A stretch of DNA of 64,000 nucleotides from UBA2031 sp037189985 (GTDB taxonomy: Bacteria; Pseudomonadota; Gammaproteobacteria; Pseudomonadales; Moraxellaceae). Both the position numbers and the translations under genes were made by a program. Location of the stretch: positions 62,001 to 126,000 of the forward strand of contig JBBCJX010000024.1 in NCBI GenBank assembly GCA_037189985.1, given 5' to 3'. Positions 33,317-42,531 of the stretch are shown piece by piece (the first letter of the stretch is position 1; each line of letters starts with the position of its first letter). The notes below the pieces were generated by a model. It was not told the origin of the DNA, made no database searches, and was given only the letters and a program-made list of their open reading frames with translations.

Positions 33317-33457
33317 GGCAACTGCAAACCCATCATTCGCGGGGACGACACTCATCACGCAGAGTCACTGTCGCGGAAACCGCGACACCGTGCATGGACA
33401 AGGGCCAGCCCGGCAGGCAGACTTCGGGCTTGTTCGCCGACTGAATCATCAGAAAAA

Positions 33458-34330
33458 ATGTCCGCGCAGGCCGCCGTCTCCTCTTCTGACCGCCTCAGCT
33501 TCACGATCTTTGTCGCCGTGGTGTTCCACGCCATCCTGATTTTCGGGGTGGTCTTTGCCGCGCCCAAAATCCAGATGCCGCATGTCATGGAAGTCACTCT
33601 GGCCCAGCACAAGAGCCAGGATGCCGACAAGGACGCCGATTTCCTCGGCAATGCCAACCAGCGCGGCAGCGGCACCCTGGACAAGGCAGCGCTGGTCACC
33701 AGTCCGCACCAGTCACGCTTCCACGACGACCGCATCAACGACATCCAGCCAGAAGAGCGCCGTGCCACCAGCCGGGCCTCCGAAGCGGAAAGCCGCCAGG
33801 TCATCTCGACCACAGCCAAGTCCAGCACACAGTACAACAACAGCAAATCGGCCCAGAAGCAGCAGGAGCAGGTCGAAGCACGGCAGGCCCAGCTCGCCAT
33901 GGCCTGGCAGTCCGACGAGATTTCCAGTCTTGAAGCCCGACTCGCCGCACGCAAGCAGGCTTACGCCAAGCGGCCACGTGTGCGCACCGTGTCCACCGTC
34001 TCGACCAAGTACGATCGCGATGCTGCCTATGTGGACGCCTTCCGTTCCCGCGTGGAGGAAATCGGCAACAAGAACTATCCGGCCCTGGCACGACAGAAGA
34101 AGATCTCCGGCAATGTGCGCCTGATGGTGTCCATCCTGGCGACCGGACAGGTCAAGGAAATCGTGGTGCTGAAATCGTCAGGCTATCCCGTGCTGGACGA
34201 GGCCGCGCGCCAGAGCGTGCGCCTCGCCGAACCCTTCCTGCCCTTCCCAGCCGCCATCCGCAAGGACACTGATGTCCTCCAGGTCATCCGCACCTGGAAA
34301 TTTTCCGATCGCCTGACGTCGGAAAGCTGA
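33458..34330 (+). CDS. TonB family protein
   Basis: The 290-residue protein has an N-terminal membrane anchor (about residues 13-35), a polar, Gln-rich periplasmic linker with coiled-coil character, and a C-terminal TonB domain (NKNYPALARQKKISGNVRLMVSILATGQVKEIVVLKSSGYPVLDEAA). The Pro-rich linker of classical TonB is missing. There is no exbB/exbD next to it. In Pseudomonas a gene beside gshB (tonB3) is needed for twitching, so a link to pili rather than iron is possible. A hairpin lies at 33369-33387 in the 141-base gap in front. Confidence 0.87.
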   Translation: MSAQAAVSSSDRLSFTIFVAVVFHAILIFGVVFAAPKIQMPHVMEVTLAQHKSQDADKDADFLGNANQRGSGTLDKAALVTSPHQSRFHDDRINDIQPEERRATSRASEAESRQVISTTAKSSTQYNNSKSAQKQQEQVEARQAQLAMAWQSDEISSLEARLAARKQAYAKRPRVRTVSTVSTKYDRDAAYVDAFRSRVEEIGNKNYPALARQKKISGNVRLMVSILATGQVKEIVVLKSSGYPVLDEAARQSVRLAEPFLPFPAAIRKDTDVLQVIRTWKFSDRLTSES

Positions 34331-34351
34331 ACCAGTTCCCCTTGCACCGAC

Positions 34352-35068
34352 CTACCAACCCAGCGCCCGCTGCTGCAACTGCACAAGATCCCCGATGCCC
34401 TTCTCCGCCAATGCCAGCATGGCATCAGTTTCGGCGCGCGAGAAAGGCTGGCCTTCCGCCGTACCCTGCACTTCCACAAAGCCGCCATGCTGGGTCATCA
34501 CCACATTCATGTCGGTTTCGCAGGCCGAGTCTTCCGGATAATCCAGGTCCAGTACCGGCTGCCCCTTGTACATACCCACTGACACAGCGGCGATCAGCCC
34601 GGTGAGCGGGTCCTGCTTGATGGCTTTCTTCTGGAGCAGGAAGGACAGTGCATCCACCAAGGCCACGCATCCACCGGTCACACTGGCCGTGCGGGTACCA
34701 CCGTCTGCCTGGATGACGTCGCAATCGATGGTGATGGTGTTCTCGCCGAGCTTTTTCAGGTCCACGCAAGCACGCAAGGAGCGTCCGATGAGGCGCTGGA
34801 TTTCCAGCGTGCGCCCGCCCTGCTTGCCACGGCTGGCTTCACGGTCGCTGCGGGTATGGGTAGAGCGTGGCAACATGCCGTATTCGGCCGTGATCCAGCC
34901 TTCGCCCTTGCCCTTCAGGAAACGCGGTACGGAATTCTCCACGCTGGCGGTGCACAGCACCTTGGTGTCACCGAACTCCACCAGCACCGAACCCTCGGCA
35001 TGACGGGTGTAATGGCGGGTGATGGTGACGGGGCGCAGCTGATCGGGGGCACGGCCGGACGGACGCAT
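34352..35068 (-). CDS. rph: Ribonuclease PH
   Basis: A 238-residue phosphorolytic exoribonuclease with the phosphate-binding GGTRTASVTGG near residue 125, RSTHTRSDREASRGKQGGRTLEIQRLIGRSLRA-type sequence in the middle and the DLDYPEDSACETDMN acidic site. It trims tRNA 3' ends. The ATG at 35068 gives the usual MRPSGR start. It is divergent from yicC, a common pairing. Confidence 0.97.
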   Translation of the reverse strand: MRPSGRAPDQLRPVTITRHYTRHAEGSVLVEFGDTKVLCTASVENSVPRFLKGKGEGWITAEYGMLPRSTHTRSDREASRGKQGGRTLEIQRLIGRSLRACVDLKKLGENTITIDCDVIQADGGTRTASVTGGCVALVDALSFLLQKKAIKQDPLTGLIAAVSVGMYKGQPVLDLDYPEDSACETDMNVVMTQHGGFVEVQGTAEGQPFSRAETDAMLALAEKGIGDLVQLQQRALGW

Positions 35069-35183
35069 GGAAAACTCCGGGGACATTCAGGATGGGGAGG
35101 GCGGCGAGTATACGGCAAGGACCCGTCTGGCTGGGGTACAATCCCGGCCCACTACTGGAAAACCCGTGCGCCGGGAGCCCGCG

Positions 35184-36050
35184 ATGATACGCAGCATGAC
35201 CGCCTTTGCCCGGTCCGAGTCCCGCGGGGATTACGGCCTGATAGCCTGCGAAATCCGCTCGGTGAACCATCGTTTTCTGGAACCCGGCTTCCGTCTGCCC
35301 GAAGCCCTGCGCGATATCGAGTTTCCTCTGCGCGAGCGTTTGCGCCAGGCCCTGACCCGCGGCAAGGTGGATGTGCAATACCGCTTTGAAGCCGCCGACG
35401 CGCGCGAAGGCAAGGTCGAACTGGATCACTCGCTGGCGGCGCAATACGTGGCGGCGGCGGCTGAAATTGACCAGATGACCCGTCACGCCGCACCCTTGAA
35501 TGCCAGCGACATCCTGCGCCTGCCCGGCGTCATCCGCGCTGCCGAATCCGACACTGCAGCCCTTCAGGCCGCCGCGCTGGCCGTGTTTGATACCGCCCTC
35601 AAGCAATTCATTGCCATGCGCGAGCGCGAGGGCGCGGAACTGGCTCGCCTCACCGAGGAGCGGCTGGCCGCCATCGTGGCCGAGACCGGCAAAGTGCGGG
35701 CACGCATGCCGGTCATCATCAGCCACTACCGGGACCGCCTGCTGGGCCGGCTCGCCGACATCAAGAGCGAACTGAACGCTGATCGACTGGAACAGGAAAT
35801 GATCCTGTTCTCGCAGAAGATAGACGTGGCAGAGGAAATGGACCGGCTGGAGTCACACGTGGCCGAAATACGCCGCGTGCTCAAGGAAGCCGGTGCGGTC
35901 GGTCGACGCCTGGACTTCCTGATGCAGGAGCTCAACCGCGAAGCCAATACGCTGGGCTCAAAGTCGGTGAATGCCGACAGCACCCTGTCATCGGTCGAAC
36001 TCAAGGTGCTGATCGAGCAGATGCGCGAACAGATACAGAACATCGAATAA
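35184..36050 (+). CDS. yicC: YicC family endoribonuclease-like protein
   Basis: The 288-residue protein begins MIRSMTAFARSE and ends with the conserved VGRRLDFLMQELNREANTLGSKS and SSVELKVLIEQMREQIQNIE regions. YicC of E. coli was recently shown to be an endoribonuclease acting on a small RNA; the family name reflects a stationary-phase phenotype. The ATG at 35184 matches the family start, so the 39 codons upstream in frame are left out. It is followed by gmk in the usual order. Confidence 0.95.
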   Translation: MIRSMTAFARSESRGDYGLIACEIRSVNHRFLEPGFRLPEALRDIEFPLRERLRQALTRGKVDVQYRFEAADAREGKVELDHSLAAQYVAAAAEIDQMTRHAAPLNASDILRLPGVIRAAESDTAALQAAALAVFDTALKQFIAMREREGAELARLTEERLAAIVAETGKVRARMPVIISHYRDRLLGRLADIKSELNADRLEQEMILFSQKIDVAEEMDRLESHVAEIRRVLKEAGAVGRRLDFLMQELNREANTLGSKSVNADSTLSSVELKVLIEQMREQIQNIE

Positions 36051-36075
36051 GAAAAAGGTTGCAGGGGAAAATCGC

Positions 36076-36699
36076 ATGTCCGGAAGTCTCTTTGTCGTCG
36101 CGGCCGCCAGCGGCACCGGCAAAACCTCGCTGGTGCGGGCTCTGGTGGAAGGACTGGAGGGCATCGGCGTATCCATCTCCCATACCACCCGGCCCATGCG
36201 TCCCGGCGAGGTGGATGGCGTGAATTACCACTTCACGGCCCGCGAGGAATTCGTGCGCCTGATCGGCGAAGGCGCCTTCCTGGAACACGCCGAAGTTTTC
36301 GACAACCTCTACGGCACCTCCCGCGACTGGGTAGTAAGCGAGCTGCAGCAGGACCGCGACGTCATCCTTGAGATCGACTGGCAGGGTGCCGCCCAAATCC
36401 GTCGCCTGCTGCCCGGAGCCGTCAGCATTTTCATCCTGCCCCCGTCTCTCGAGGCCCTGCGTTCACGTCTCGACCACCGCGGCCAGGACAGTGAAGAAGT
36501 CATCGCCCACCGCCTGCGTGAAGCCCAGGGCGATATCTCCCATTACGGCGAGTTTGACTATCTGGTGGTGAACGACGACTTCAATGCCGCCCTGGCCGAC
36601 CTCAAGGCGGTGGTGCGAGCCAGCCGCCTTTCCTGTCGCTCACAATCAGTGCGGCAGGAACAGCTTATTCAAAAGCTGCTCAACGCAGCCGGAGCCTGA
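36076..36699 (+). CDS. gmk: Guanylate kinase
   Basis: The 207-residue enzyme has the P-loop AASGTGKTSLVRAL, the GMP-binding SHTTRPMRPGEVDGVNYHF and the FLEHAEVFDNLYGT lid region. It phosphorylates GMP to GDP. A GCAGGGG-like ribosome site precedes the ATG. In most relatives rpoZ follows directly; here three glycosylation genes intervene. Confidence 0.97.
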   Translation: MSGSLFVVAAASGTGKTSLVRALVEGLEGIGVSISHTTRPMRPGEVDGVNYHFTAREEFVRLIGEGAFLEHAEVFDNLYGTSRDWVVSELQQDRDVILEIDWQGAAQIRRLLPGAVSIFILPPSLEALRSRLDHRGQDSEEVIAHRLREAQGDISHYGEFDYLVVNDDFNAALADLKAVVRASRLSCRSQSVRQEQLIQKLLNAAGA

Positions 36700-36701
36700 T
36701 C

Positions 36702-37742
36702 TTGGGCACCATATCTTCCAGCGTGGCTGTCGTGATTCCCTGCTACCGGGTCCGTAAAAGCATACTGCCACTGCTGTCGCGCATACCTGCCTCCGTCAGC
36801 GCCATCTATGTCGTTGATGACTGCTGCCCCGAGAATTCCGGCCAATATGTCAAGGACAACATTGCAGACCCTCGTGTCACTGTTCTTTTCAATGCGCAGA
36901 ACATGGGTGTAGGCGGTGCGGTGATGGCAGGTTACAGGGCAGCCATCGACGACGGCATGGATGTGCTGGTGAAAATGGATGGTGACGGGCAGATGGACCC
37001 GGAACTGCTGCCTGCTTTTGTCACGCCAATTCTGCAAGGCGAGGCAGACTATACGAAAGGAAACCGTTTCTTCGACACCGAAACCATGCACTCCATGCCA
37101 GCCATGCGCATGATCGGCAACATAGGTCTTTCTTTCCTGACAAAGATGTCATCAGGCTACTGGAATCTCTTTGATCCTACCAATGGCTATACCGCCATCC
37201 ATGCCAATGTTGCAGCGGTGCTACCTCTCGGAAAAATCAGCCAGCGCTATTTTTTCGAAAGCGACATCCTGTTCCGGCTCAACACCATACGTGCAGTCGT
37301 CATGGACATTCCCATGTATGCCAAGTACGAGGACGAAGAGTCCAATCTGGCCATCCGGCAGCAGCTCTCTGTTTTCCTGGCCGGCAATATCCGGAACACC
37401 CTGAAACGCATTTATTACAACTACTTCATACGCAACTTCAATTTTGCATCCATAGAGCTGGTTTCCGGCTTGTTGATGGTTGCTTTCGGCATCACGTTCG
37501 GCAGTGATGCCTGGTTACGCAGTTATCGCGATGCTTCTTTTGCCAGCGCAGGCACCGTGATGCTTGCCGCCATGCCAATAATCATCGGCTTCCAGTTACT
37601 GCTGGGCTTTTTCAATTTCGATGCCAACAACATTCCTGTGTCTCCTCTTCACAAACGGCTATACGCAGATGCACGCCGCCTGACCCGCTCAAAAAACAGA
37701 GAGCGTCCCGCAACAGAAAACTCACAGGACACTTCCGCGTGA
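36702..37742 (+). CDS. Membrane-anchored family 2 glycosyltransferase (GtrB/DPM1-like)
   Basis: The 346-residue protein has a GT-A catalytic domain: VAVVIPCYRV at the start, the DDCCPE and MDGDGQMDPE metal/donor motifs, and a KGNRFFDTE acceptor region, followed by two hydrophobic pairs (about 245-275 and 285-310). Such enzymes load a sugar onto undecaprenyl or dolichyl phosphate. It begins at a TTG with GGAG seven bases before it, 3 bases after gmk, and heads a three-gene cassette. Confidence 0.88.
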   Translation: MGTISSSVAVVIPCYRVRKSILPLLSRIPASVSAIYVVDDCCPENSGQYVKDNIADPRVTVLFNAQNMGVGGAVMAGYRAAIDDGMDVLVKMDGDGQMDPELLPAFVTPILQGEADYTKGNRFFDTETMHSMPAMRMIGNIGLSFLTKMSSGYWNLFDPTNGYTAIHANVAAVLPLGKISQRYFFESDILFRLNTIRAVVMDIPMYAKYEDEESNLAIRQQLSVFLAGNIRNTLKRIYYNYFIRNFNFASIELVSGLLMVAFGITFGSDAWLRSYRDASFASAGTVMLAAMPIIIGFQLLLGFFNFDANNIPVSPLHKRLYADARRLTRSKNRERPATENSQDTSA

Positions 37743-38083
37743 CCCCCTATCTGGCTGCGTTAATTTGCGTGATAGGCATCGCCATCGGCCAAGTGCTGTT
37801 CAAGGCCTGTGCTGCATCCCTGCAGGCGGCAAACGGCCAGCTTTCCATGCAAAGCGCAATGTACATGAGTGCAGCCATGGTGCTGTATGGCATAACTTCC
37901 ATTGCCTGGGTACTGGTGCTCAAACATGTAGAACTTGGAAAGATTTACCCGTTAATGGCTCTGGCTTTCCTCATCGTCCCAGTCTTCAGCTATTTTATCT
38001 TTGGCGAGAAATTCAGCCCCCATTATTTCATTGGCGTTGCACTGATCATGGCTGGTGTATTCATCACCACTCGCGCCGCCTGA
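37739..38083 (+). CDS. Small EamA/SMR-like membrane protein, probable lipid-sugar flippase
   Basis: A 114-residue protein with four hydrophobic helices of the EamA half-unit type (IGIAIGQVLFKACA, then YGITSIAWVLVLKHVELGKIYPLMAL, then GEKFSPHYFIGVALIMAGVFI), similar in layout to ArnE/ArnF. Its start GTG overlaps the glycosyltransferase stop by four bases. The context suggests that it moves undecaprenyl-linked sugar across the inner membrane, in place of GtrA. Confidence 0.82.
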   Translation: MTPYLAALICVIGIAIGQVLFKACAASLQAANGQLSMQSAMYMSAAMVLYGITSIAWVLVLKHVELGKIYPLMALAFLIVPVFSYFIFGEKFSPHYFIGVALIMAGVFITTRAA

Positions 38084-38100
38084 AACCACAGGACAAAAAC

Positions 38101-39495
38101 ATGGCAGCCGCCATTACCAAAGAAAAAGGAATCCTGGTACTGCTTGTCGCCATCATGCTTCTGGGCTGCTATCTGCGCCTTAGCACCCTGAATGAGTCAC
38201 AAGTGGAAAGCCCAATACGGGGTGATGCCAGATCCTATTTTTTCTATGGCGTCAATCTTCAGGAAAGTGGAGTGTATTCGCGCTTCACACCACCCCTCTT
38301 CGGCGGATCTGAAGTCAGACCCGATGCCGATGTCGTGCCCGTGTATCCGCTCTTTGTGGGCATGACGCTCGCGGACCGCTGGAAAGAAGGAACCCGGACC
38401 GCAGTGGAGGCCAGCATACTTCCTACCCTGGCACTACAAACCCTGCTCAGTCTGCTGGTCATTGTGGCGAGCTTTGCAGCAGGCCGTCTGGTCGCGGGAA
38501 ACACGGCAGGATTATTGGTCGCATTGCTGGCCGCGGTTTCCCCTCATCTGGTCAACAGTAATATCTATCTTCTTACAGAGTCACTTTTCACCACCCTGTT
38601 CGCGTCAGCCTTCTGTCTTGTCCTGGCATGGTTTGCGGGCAGCCCGAAACCACGCTACGGGCTCTGCGCCATAGCCGGCCTGCTCTTCGGTCTGGCCTGC
38701 CTGACCAGGCAATCGGTCCAATACCTGCCCTATCTGCTTGCAGCTTTCAGCATCTTCCTTGCACACCGGAATTGGCGCGAAGCCGCTGCATTGTTGCTGG
38801 TCTTTCTTGTCACGGTCGGGGCATGGCAAGCCAGAAGCCATTCCGTCCCGGCATCACCCAACAGCTTCTCGCCCATGGTGACAACGATCCAGCATGGCAG
38901 CTATCCGGACTTCATGTTCAATGGCATCGCCGAGTCTTCCGGCATTCCCTACCGTTTCGATGATGAGCTGCCGGCAGCCAAGACCCTGGGGGACACTCTG
39001 GGCATAATTGCCGACCGTGCCCGGCACGATCCCCTGACTTATCTGCACTGGTATACAGTCGGCAAGGTGAAGAGCTTCTTTCACTGGAAAACCGAACCCA
39101 TCGGCACGGCCGACACTCGCCTCCTTACCAGTGGCGACATCTATATTTACCCGACACCTGTTACTCCCTATGCCAGCAACCCGGTACATGTAACGACTTA
39201 TCTGTTCATGTATCTCCTGCATATGCCCAGTCTGCTATTAGCGTTTGTGGCAGGGATTCTGGCCTGGACTCCGATAGGCAGCCGGCTGTGGGGCAAAACC
39301 ACCCTGCTGGTCAGGCTTACCAGCCTGACCCTGGCCTATGCCACTACCATTCACATGATCGGAGCCCCCTTCCCGCGCTATGCCATCCCCTTCCTGCCCT
39401 TGGTTTATCTCCTGGCGGTCGCCCTGCTGGTGCGGCTACCGGCATTGGCCAGCGAGATCCAGCGCCGGGTTGCGGCCAACGGCCCGCTTCCGTAG
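38101..39495 (+). CDS. GT39-type membrane glycosyltransferase (ArnT/PMT-like)
   Basis: The 464-residue protein has about ten hydrophobic segments. After the first one (residues 10-25) comes a polar periplasmic loop with GDARSYFFYGV, similar to the acceptor-site acidic motif of GT39 enzymes, and a long C-terminal membrane part. ArnT-like enzymes transfer sugar from undecaprenyl phosphate to lipid A, LPS or protein. The gene begins 17 bases after the flippase-like gene and ends 48 bases before rpoZ. Confidence 0.85.
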   Translation: MAAAITKEKGILVLLVAIMLLGCYLRLSTLNESQVESPIRGDARSYFFYGVNLQESGVYSRFTPPLFGGSEVRPDADVVPVYPLFVGMTLADRWKEGTRTAVEASILPTLALQTLLSLLVIVASFAAGRLVAGNTAGLLVALLAAVSPHLVNSNIYLLTESLFTTLFASAFCLVLAWFAGSPKPRYGLCAIAGLLFGLACLTRQSVQYLPYLLAAFSIFLAHRNWREAAALLLVFLVTVGAWQARSHSVPASPNSFSPMVTTIQHGSYPDFMFNGIAESSGIPYRFDDELPAAKTLGDTLGIIADRARHDPLTYLHWYTVGKVKSFFHWKTEPIGTADTRLLTSGDIYIYPTPVTPYASNPVHVTTYLFMYLLHMPSLLLAFVAGILAWTPIGSRLWGKTTLLVRLTSLTLAYATTIHMIGAPFPRYAIPFLPLVYLLAVALLVRLPALASEIQRRVAANGPLP

Positions 39496-39543
39496 ACTCC
39501 GCCCCCCTGACCCCCCTTTATGAATGCTTAGCCGAGGTTCCCC

Positions 39544-39834
39544 ATGGCCCGCGTTACCGTTGAAGACTGCCTGGATAATCTGGATAACCGCTTCGAGCTG
39601 GTACTCGTGGCTGCCAAGCGTGCCCGTCAGCTTGCCACCGGTGGCAAGGAGCCTGCACTGGCCTGGGAAAACGACAAGCCCACCGTCATGGCACTGCGTG
39701 AAATCGCTGCCGGCCACGTGACTCGCGACATCCTCACGGCCAAGCCGGAAGAAGAGGAAGACGCTTTTGCCGATCTGATCGACCTCAATGCCGCTCCTTC
39801 TGCTCAGCCTGTTGCCGACGACGACGATCTCTGA
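39544..39834 (+). CDS. rpoZ: RNA polymerase omega subunit
   Basis: A 96-residue protein beginning ARVTVEDCLDNLDNRFELVLVAAKRARQL with the conserved KPTVMALREIAAG segment. Omega helps assemble RNA polymerase and forms part of the ppGpp binding site 1. It is directly followed by spoT, as usual. Confidence 0.97.
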   Translation: MARVTVEDCLDNLDNRFELVLVAAKRARQLATGGKEPALAWENDKPTVMALREIAAGHVTRDILTAKPEEEEDAFADLIDLNAAPSAQPVADDDDL

Positions 39835-39900
39835 GAATTTCTCGCCATCAGGGGGCCATGCCCCTTGACGTTGGTCACGCGTGCGCCGGAGACTCAAGAC

Positions 39901-42033
39901 ATGAGTATCTCCGGCATAGACGCCCTATGTTCACGCCTCGAAAATTACCTCACGCCCGATCAGATAGCTGATATCAGGCGGGCCTATTTCTTTTCCGAAA
40001 AAGCCCATGACGGCCAGTTCCGTCGCAATGGCGCGCCCTACATCACCCATCCTCTCGCTGTTGCCAACATCCTTTGCGACATGCACATGGACCACCAGAG
40101 CATCATGGCGGCCATGCTGCATGACGTCATCGAGGATACGGGCGTCAGCAAGGCGGACATTGCCGAGCAGTTCGGGGCCGATGTAGCCGAGCTTGTCGAC
40201 GGAGTGACCAAGCTGACGCAGGTGCACTTCAGCTCCAAAGCCGAGGCGCAGGCCGAGAACTTCCGCAAGATGATGCTGGCCATGACACAGGACACCCGCG
40301 TCATCCTCGTCAAGCTGGCTGACCGCCTGCACAACATGCGCACGCTCGATGTGCTCAGCACTGAAAAGCGCAAACGCGTCGCCACGGAAACCCTGGAAAT
40401 CTACGCGCCCATCGCCAATCGCCTGGGGATGAACGACTTCCGTGTGGAGTTCGAGGACCTCGGCTTCAATGCGCTGTTTCCCATGCGCGCGCCGCTGATC
40501 AAGAAAGCCGTGATGGCGGCACGCGGCAACCGCAAGGAAATGCTCAACACCCTCAAGGAGGCACTGGAAAAGCGTTTGGCGGAAGAGGGCTTGAGCGTAC
40601 GCGTGACCGGGCGCGAGAAACACCTCTACAGCATCTACCAGAAGATGCGCGAGAAAAAGAAATCCTTCTCGGAAATCATGGATGTCTACGGCTTCCGGCT
40701 GGTGACTGACAATGTCGATGCCTGCTATCGCGCGCTCGGCATCGTGCACAACCTCTACAAGCCCATTCCGGGAAAATTCAAGGATTACATCGCTATTCCC
40801 AAGGCAAACGGCTACCAGTCCCTGCACACGGTGCTCAAAGGCCAACGCGGTGTTCCTATTGAAATCCAGATTCGCACAGAGGCCATGGAAGCCATGGCAA
40901 ACAACGGTATTGCCGCGCACTGGCTGTACAAATCGGATGGCGAGGGCTTTACCAACACATCACAAACGCGCGCACGCGAATGGATGAAATCGCTGCTGGA
41001 TATCCAGAAGAACGCCGGCGATTCGATGGAGTTCATCGAGAGCGTCAAGATCGACCTCTTTCCTGACGAGGTTTATGTCTTCACACCTCAAGGACGGATA
41101 TTGACACTGCCCGTGGGCGCAACCCCGGTGGATTTTGCCTACGCGGTACACACAGACATCGGCAACACTTGCGTTGCCGCTCGCGTGGACAACCGGTTAA
41201 CGCCGCTCAGCCTCACACTCACCACGGGCCAGACGGTGGAGATCGTGACGGCACCGGGTGCACGACCCAATCCCTCCTGGCTGAATTTTGTCATCACCTC
41301 GAAAGCCCGCTCGAGCATCCGCCACTTCCTGAAGGACCAGCAACATTCGGAAGCTATTGATCTTGGCCGGCGCCTGCTTGAGAAAGCACTGACGACACAG
41401 GGGTTTTCACTGGCAAAAGTACCGGAGGCGCAATGGCAGGTAGTGCTGGCCGAGGCAAACCTGACCGATCTCGATGCGCTGCTTGAAGAAATCGGGCTGG
41501 GCAACCGCGTCCCGCAGATCGTGGCGGCACGCTTGCTGCCCGAAGGACTTGAGAGCCTGAGCGGCGACCGGGCCGGTGGCAGCAACCGTGGCATTGCAAT
41601 CCGGGGCACGGAAGGACTTGTCATCACCTATGCGCGCTGTTGTCGCCCGCTGCCAGGCGATGCCATCGTTGGCCATCTCTCGGCTGGTCGCGGCATCGTG
41701 ATACACCGCGACAACTGCAACAACGTACTGGCCGAACTTCGCGACAACCCTGACAAATGCATGGCATTGCGCTGGTCCGAAAAAGTGGACCGTGAATTCC
41801 AGAGCGAGCTGCGCATCGAGCTGGAGAACCAGCGTGGCATGCTGGCCGAGATTGCCCGCCAGGCCACAGACCTGGATGCCAACATCGAAGGCATCAACAT
41901 CCAGGAAAAGAGCGCACAACACGGCGTGATCAACCTCAGCCTGCAGGTCAAAGACCGCATTCATCTTGCCCGCATCATCAAACGCATGCGCACCATCGCT
42001 GGTGTCGAGAAAATCACGCGCGTCCGCGCCTGA
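39901..42033 (+). CDS. spoT: Bifunctional (p)ppGpp synthase/hydrolase SpoT
   Basis: The 710-residue protein contains an HD hydrolase domain (MLHDVIEDTGVS; LADRLHNMRTL), a synthetase domain (GREKHLYSIYQKM; DVYGFRLVTDNVDACYRALG; YIAIPKANGYQSLHT), TGS (VYVFTPQGRILTLPVGATPVDFAYAVHT) and a C-terminal ACT region. Both catalytic domains keep their key residues. The ATG at 39901 is used; an upstream TTG at 39865 is in frame. It sits 66 bases after rpoZ. Confidence 0.97.
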   Translation: MSISGIDALCSRLENYLTPDQIADIRRAYFFSEKAHDGQFRRNGAPYITHPLAVANILCDMHMDHQSIMAAMLHDVIEDTGVSKADIAEQFGADVAELVDGVTKLTQVHFSSKAEAQAENFRKMMLAMTQDTRVILVKLADRLHNMRTLDVLSTEKRKRVATETLEIYAPIANRLGMNDFRVEFEDLGFNALFPMRAPLIKKAVMAARGNRKEMLNTLKEALEKRLAEEGLSVRVTGREKHLYSIYQKMREKKKSFSEIMDVYGFRLVTDNVDACYRALGIVHNLYKPIPGKFKDYIAIPKANGYQSLHTVLKGQRGVPIEIQIRTEAMEAMANNGIAAHWLYKSDGEGFTNTSQTRAREWMKSLLDIQKNAGDSMEFIESVKIDLFPDEVYVFTPQGRILTLPVGATPVDFAYAVHTDIGNTCVAARVDNRLTPLSLTLTTGQTVEIVTAPGARPNPSWLNFVITSKARSSIRHFLKDQQHSEAIDLGRRLLEKALTTQGFSLAKVPEAQWQVVLAEANLTDLDALLEEIGLGNRVPQIVAARLLPEGLESLSGDRAGGSNRGIAIRGTEGLVITYARCCRPLPGDAIVGHLSAGRGIVIHRDNCNNVLAELRDNPDKCMALRWSEKVDREFQSELRIELENQRGMLAEIARQATDLDANIEGINIQEKSAQHGVINLSLQVKDRIHLARIIKRMRTIAGVEKITRVRA

Positions 42034-42054
42034 GATCAGGGAGCTCGCAAAACC

Positions 42055-42477
42055 ATGACTGACTCACGGGAACGCTTCGACCATCTCTCCAGAACAGCTG
42101 CGATTGCCTTTGTATTTGTCTGGTTCGTGGTCGGCGGGCTTGGCCACTTCGTGGCCGCCGAATTCTTCATCAACATCGTGCCGCCCTATATTCCTTATCC
42201 CGAAGCTGCCGTTTATGTCTCGGGTATTTTCGAGCTGCTGGGAGCGGCTGCGCTCCTGATGCCGAAATGGCGCAGGCTGGCCGGCATCGGCCTTTTTGTG
42301 CTGGTGCTGTGCGTGACGCCCGCCAATGTACATATGTGGCTACACCCGGAGCAATTCCCGCTCATGCCGGAACCATGGCTGTCACGTGTGCTGACTTTCC
42401 GGCTGCTGTTGCAGGTCTTCCTGCTTTTCTGCATCTGGTGGGGCCCGATACGCAGGCAGGCCGTATCACCTTCCTGA
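42055..42477 (+). CDS. DoxX-family membrane protein
   Basis: A 140-residue protein with four transmembrane segments (about 12-35, 58-80, 85-105 and 112-130); the loop sequence FINIVPPYIPYPEAAVYVSGIFELLGAAALL is the DoxX family core. These proteins are associated with oxidative stress or redox complexes in some bacteria but lack a general function. It lies between spoT and ridA. Confidence 0.85.
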   Translation: MTDSRERFDHLSRTAAIAFVFVWFVVGGLGHFVAAEFFINIVPPYIPYPEAAVYVSGIFELLGAAALLMPKWRRLAGIGLFVLVLCVTPANVHMWLHPEQFPLMPEPWLSRVLTFRLLLQVFLLFCIWWGPIRRQAVSPS

Positions 42478-42531
42478 AACCTTTGTCTGCACATTTGTTT
42501 GTGCAACAGAACACGATACCAAGAGGACATC

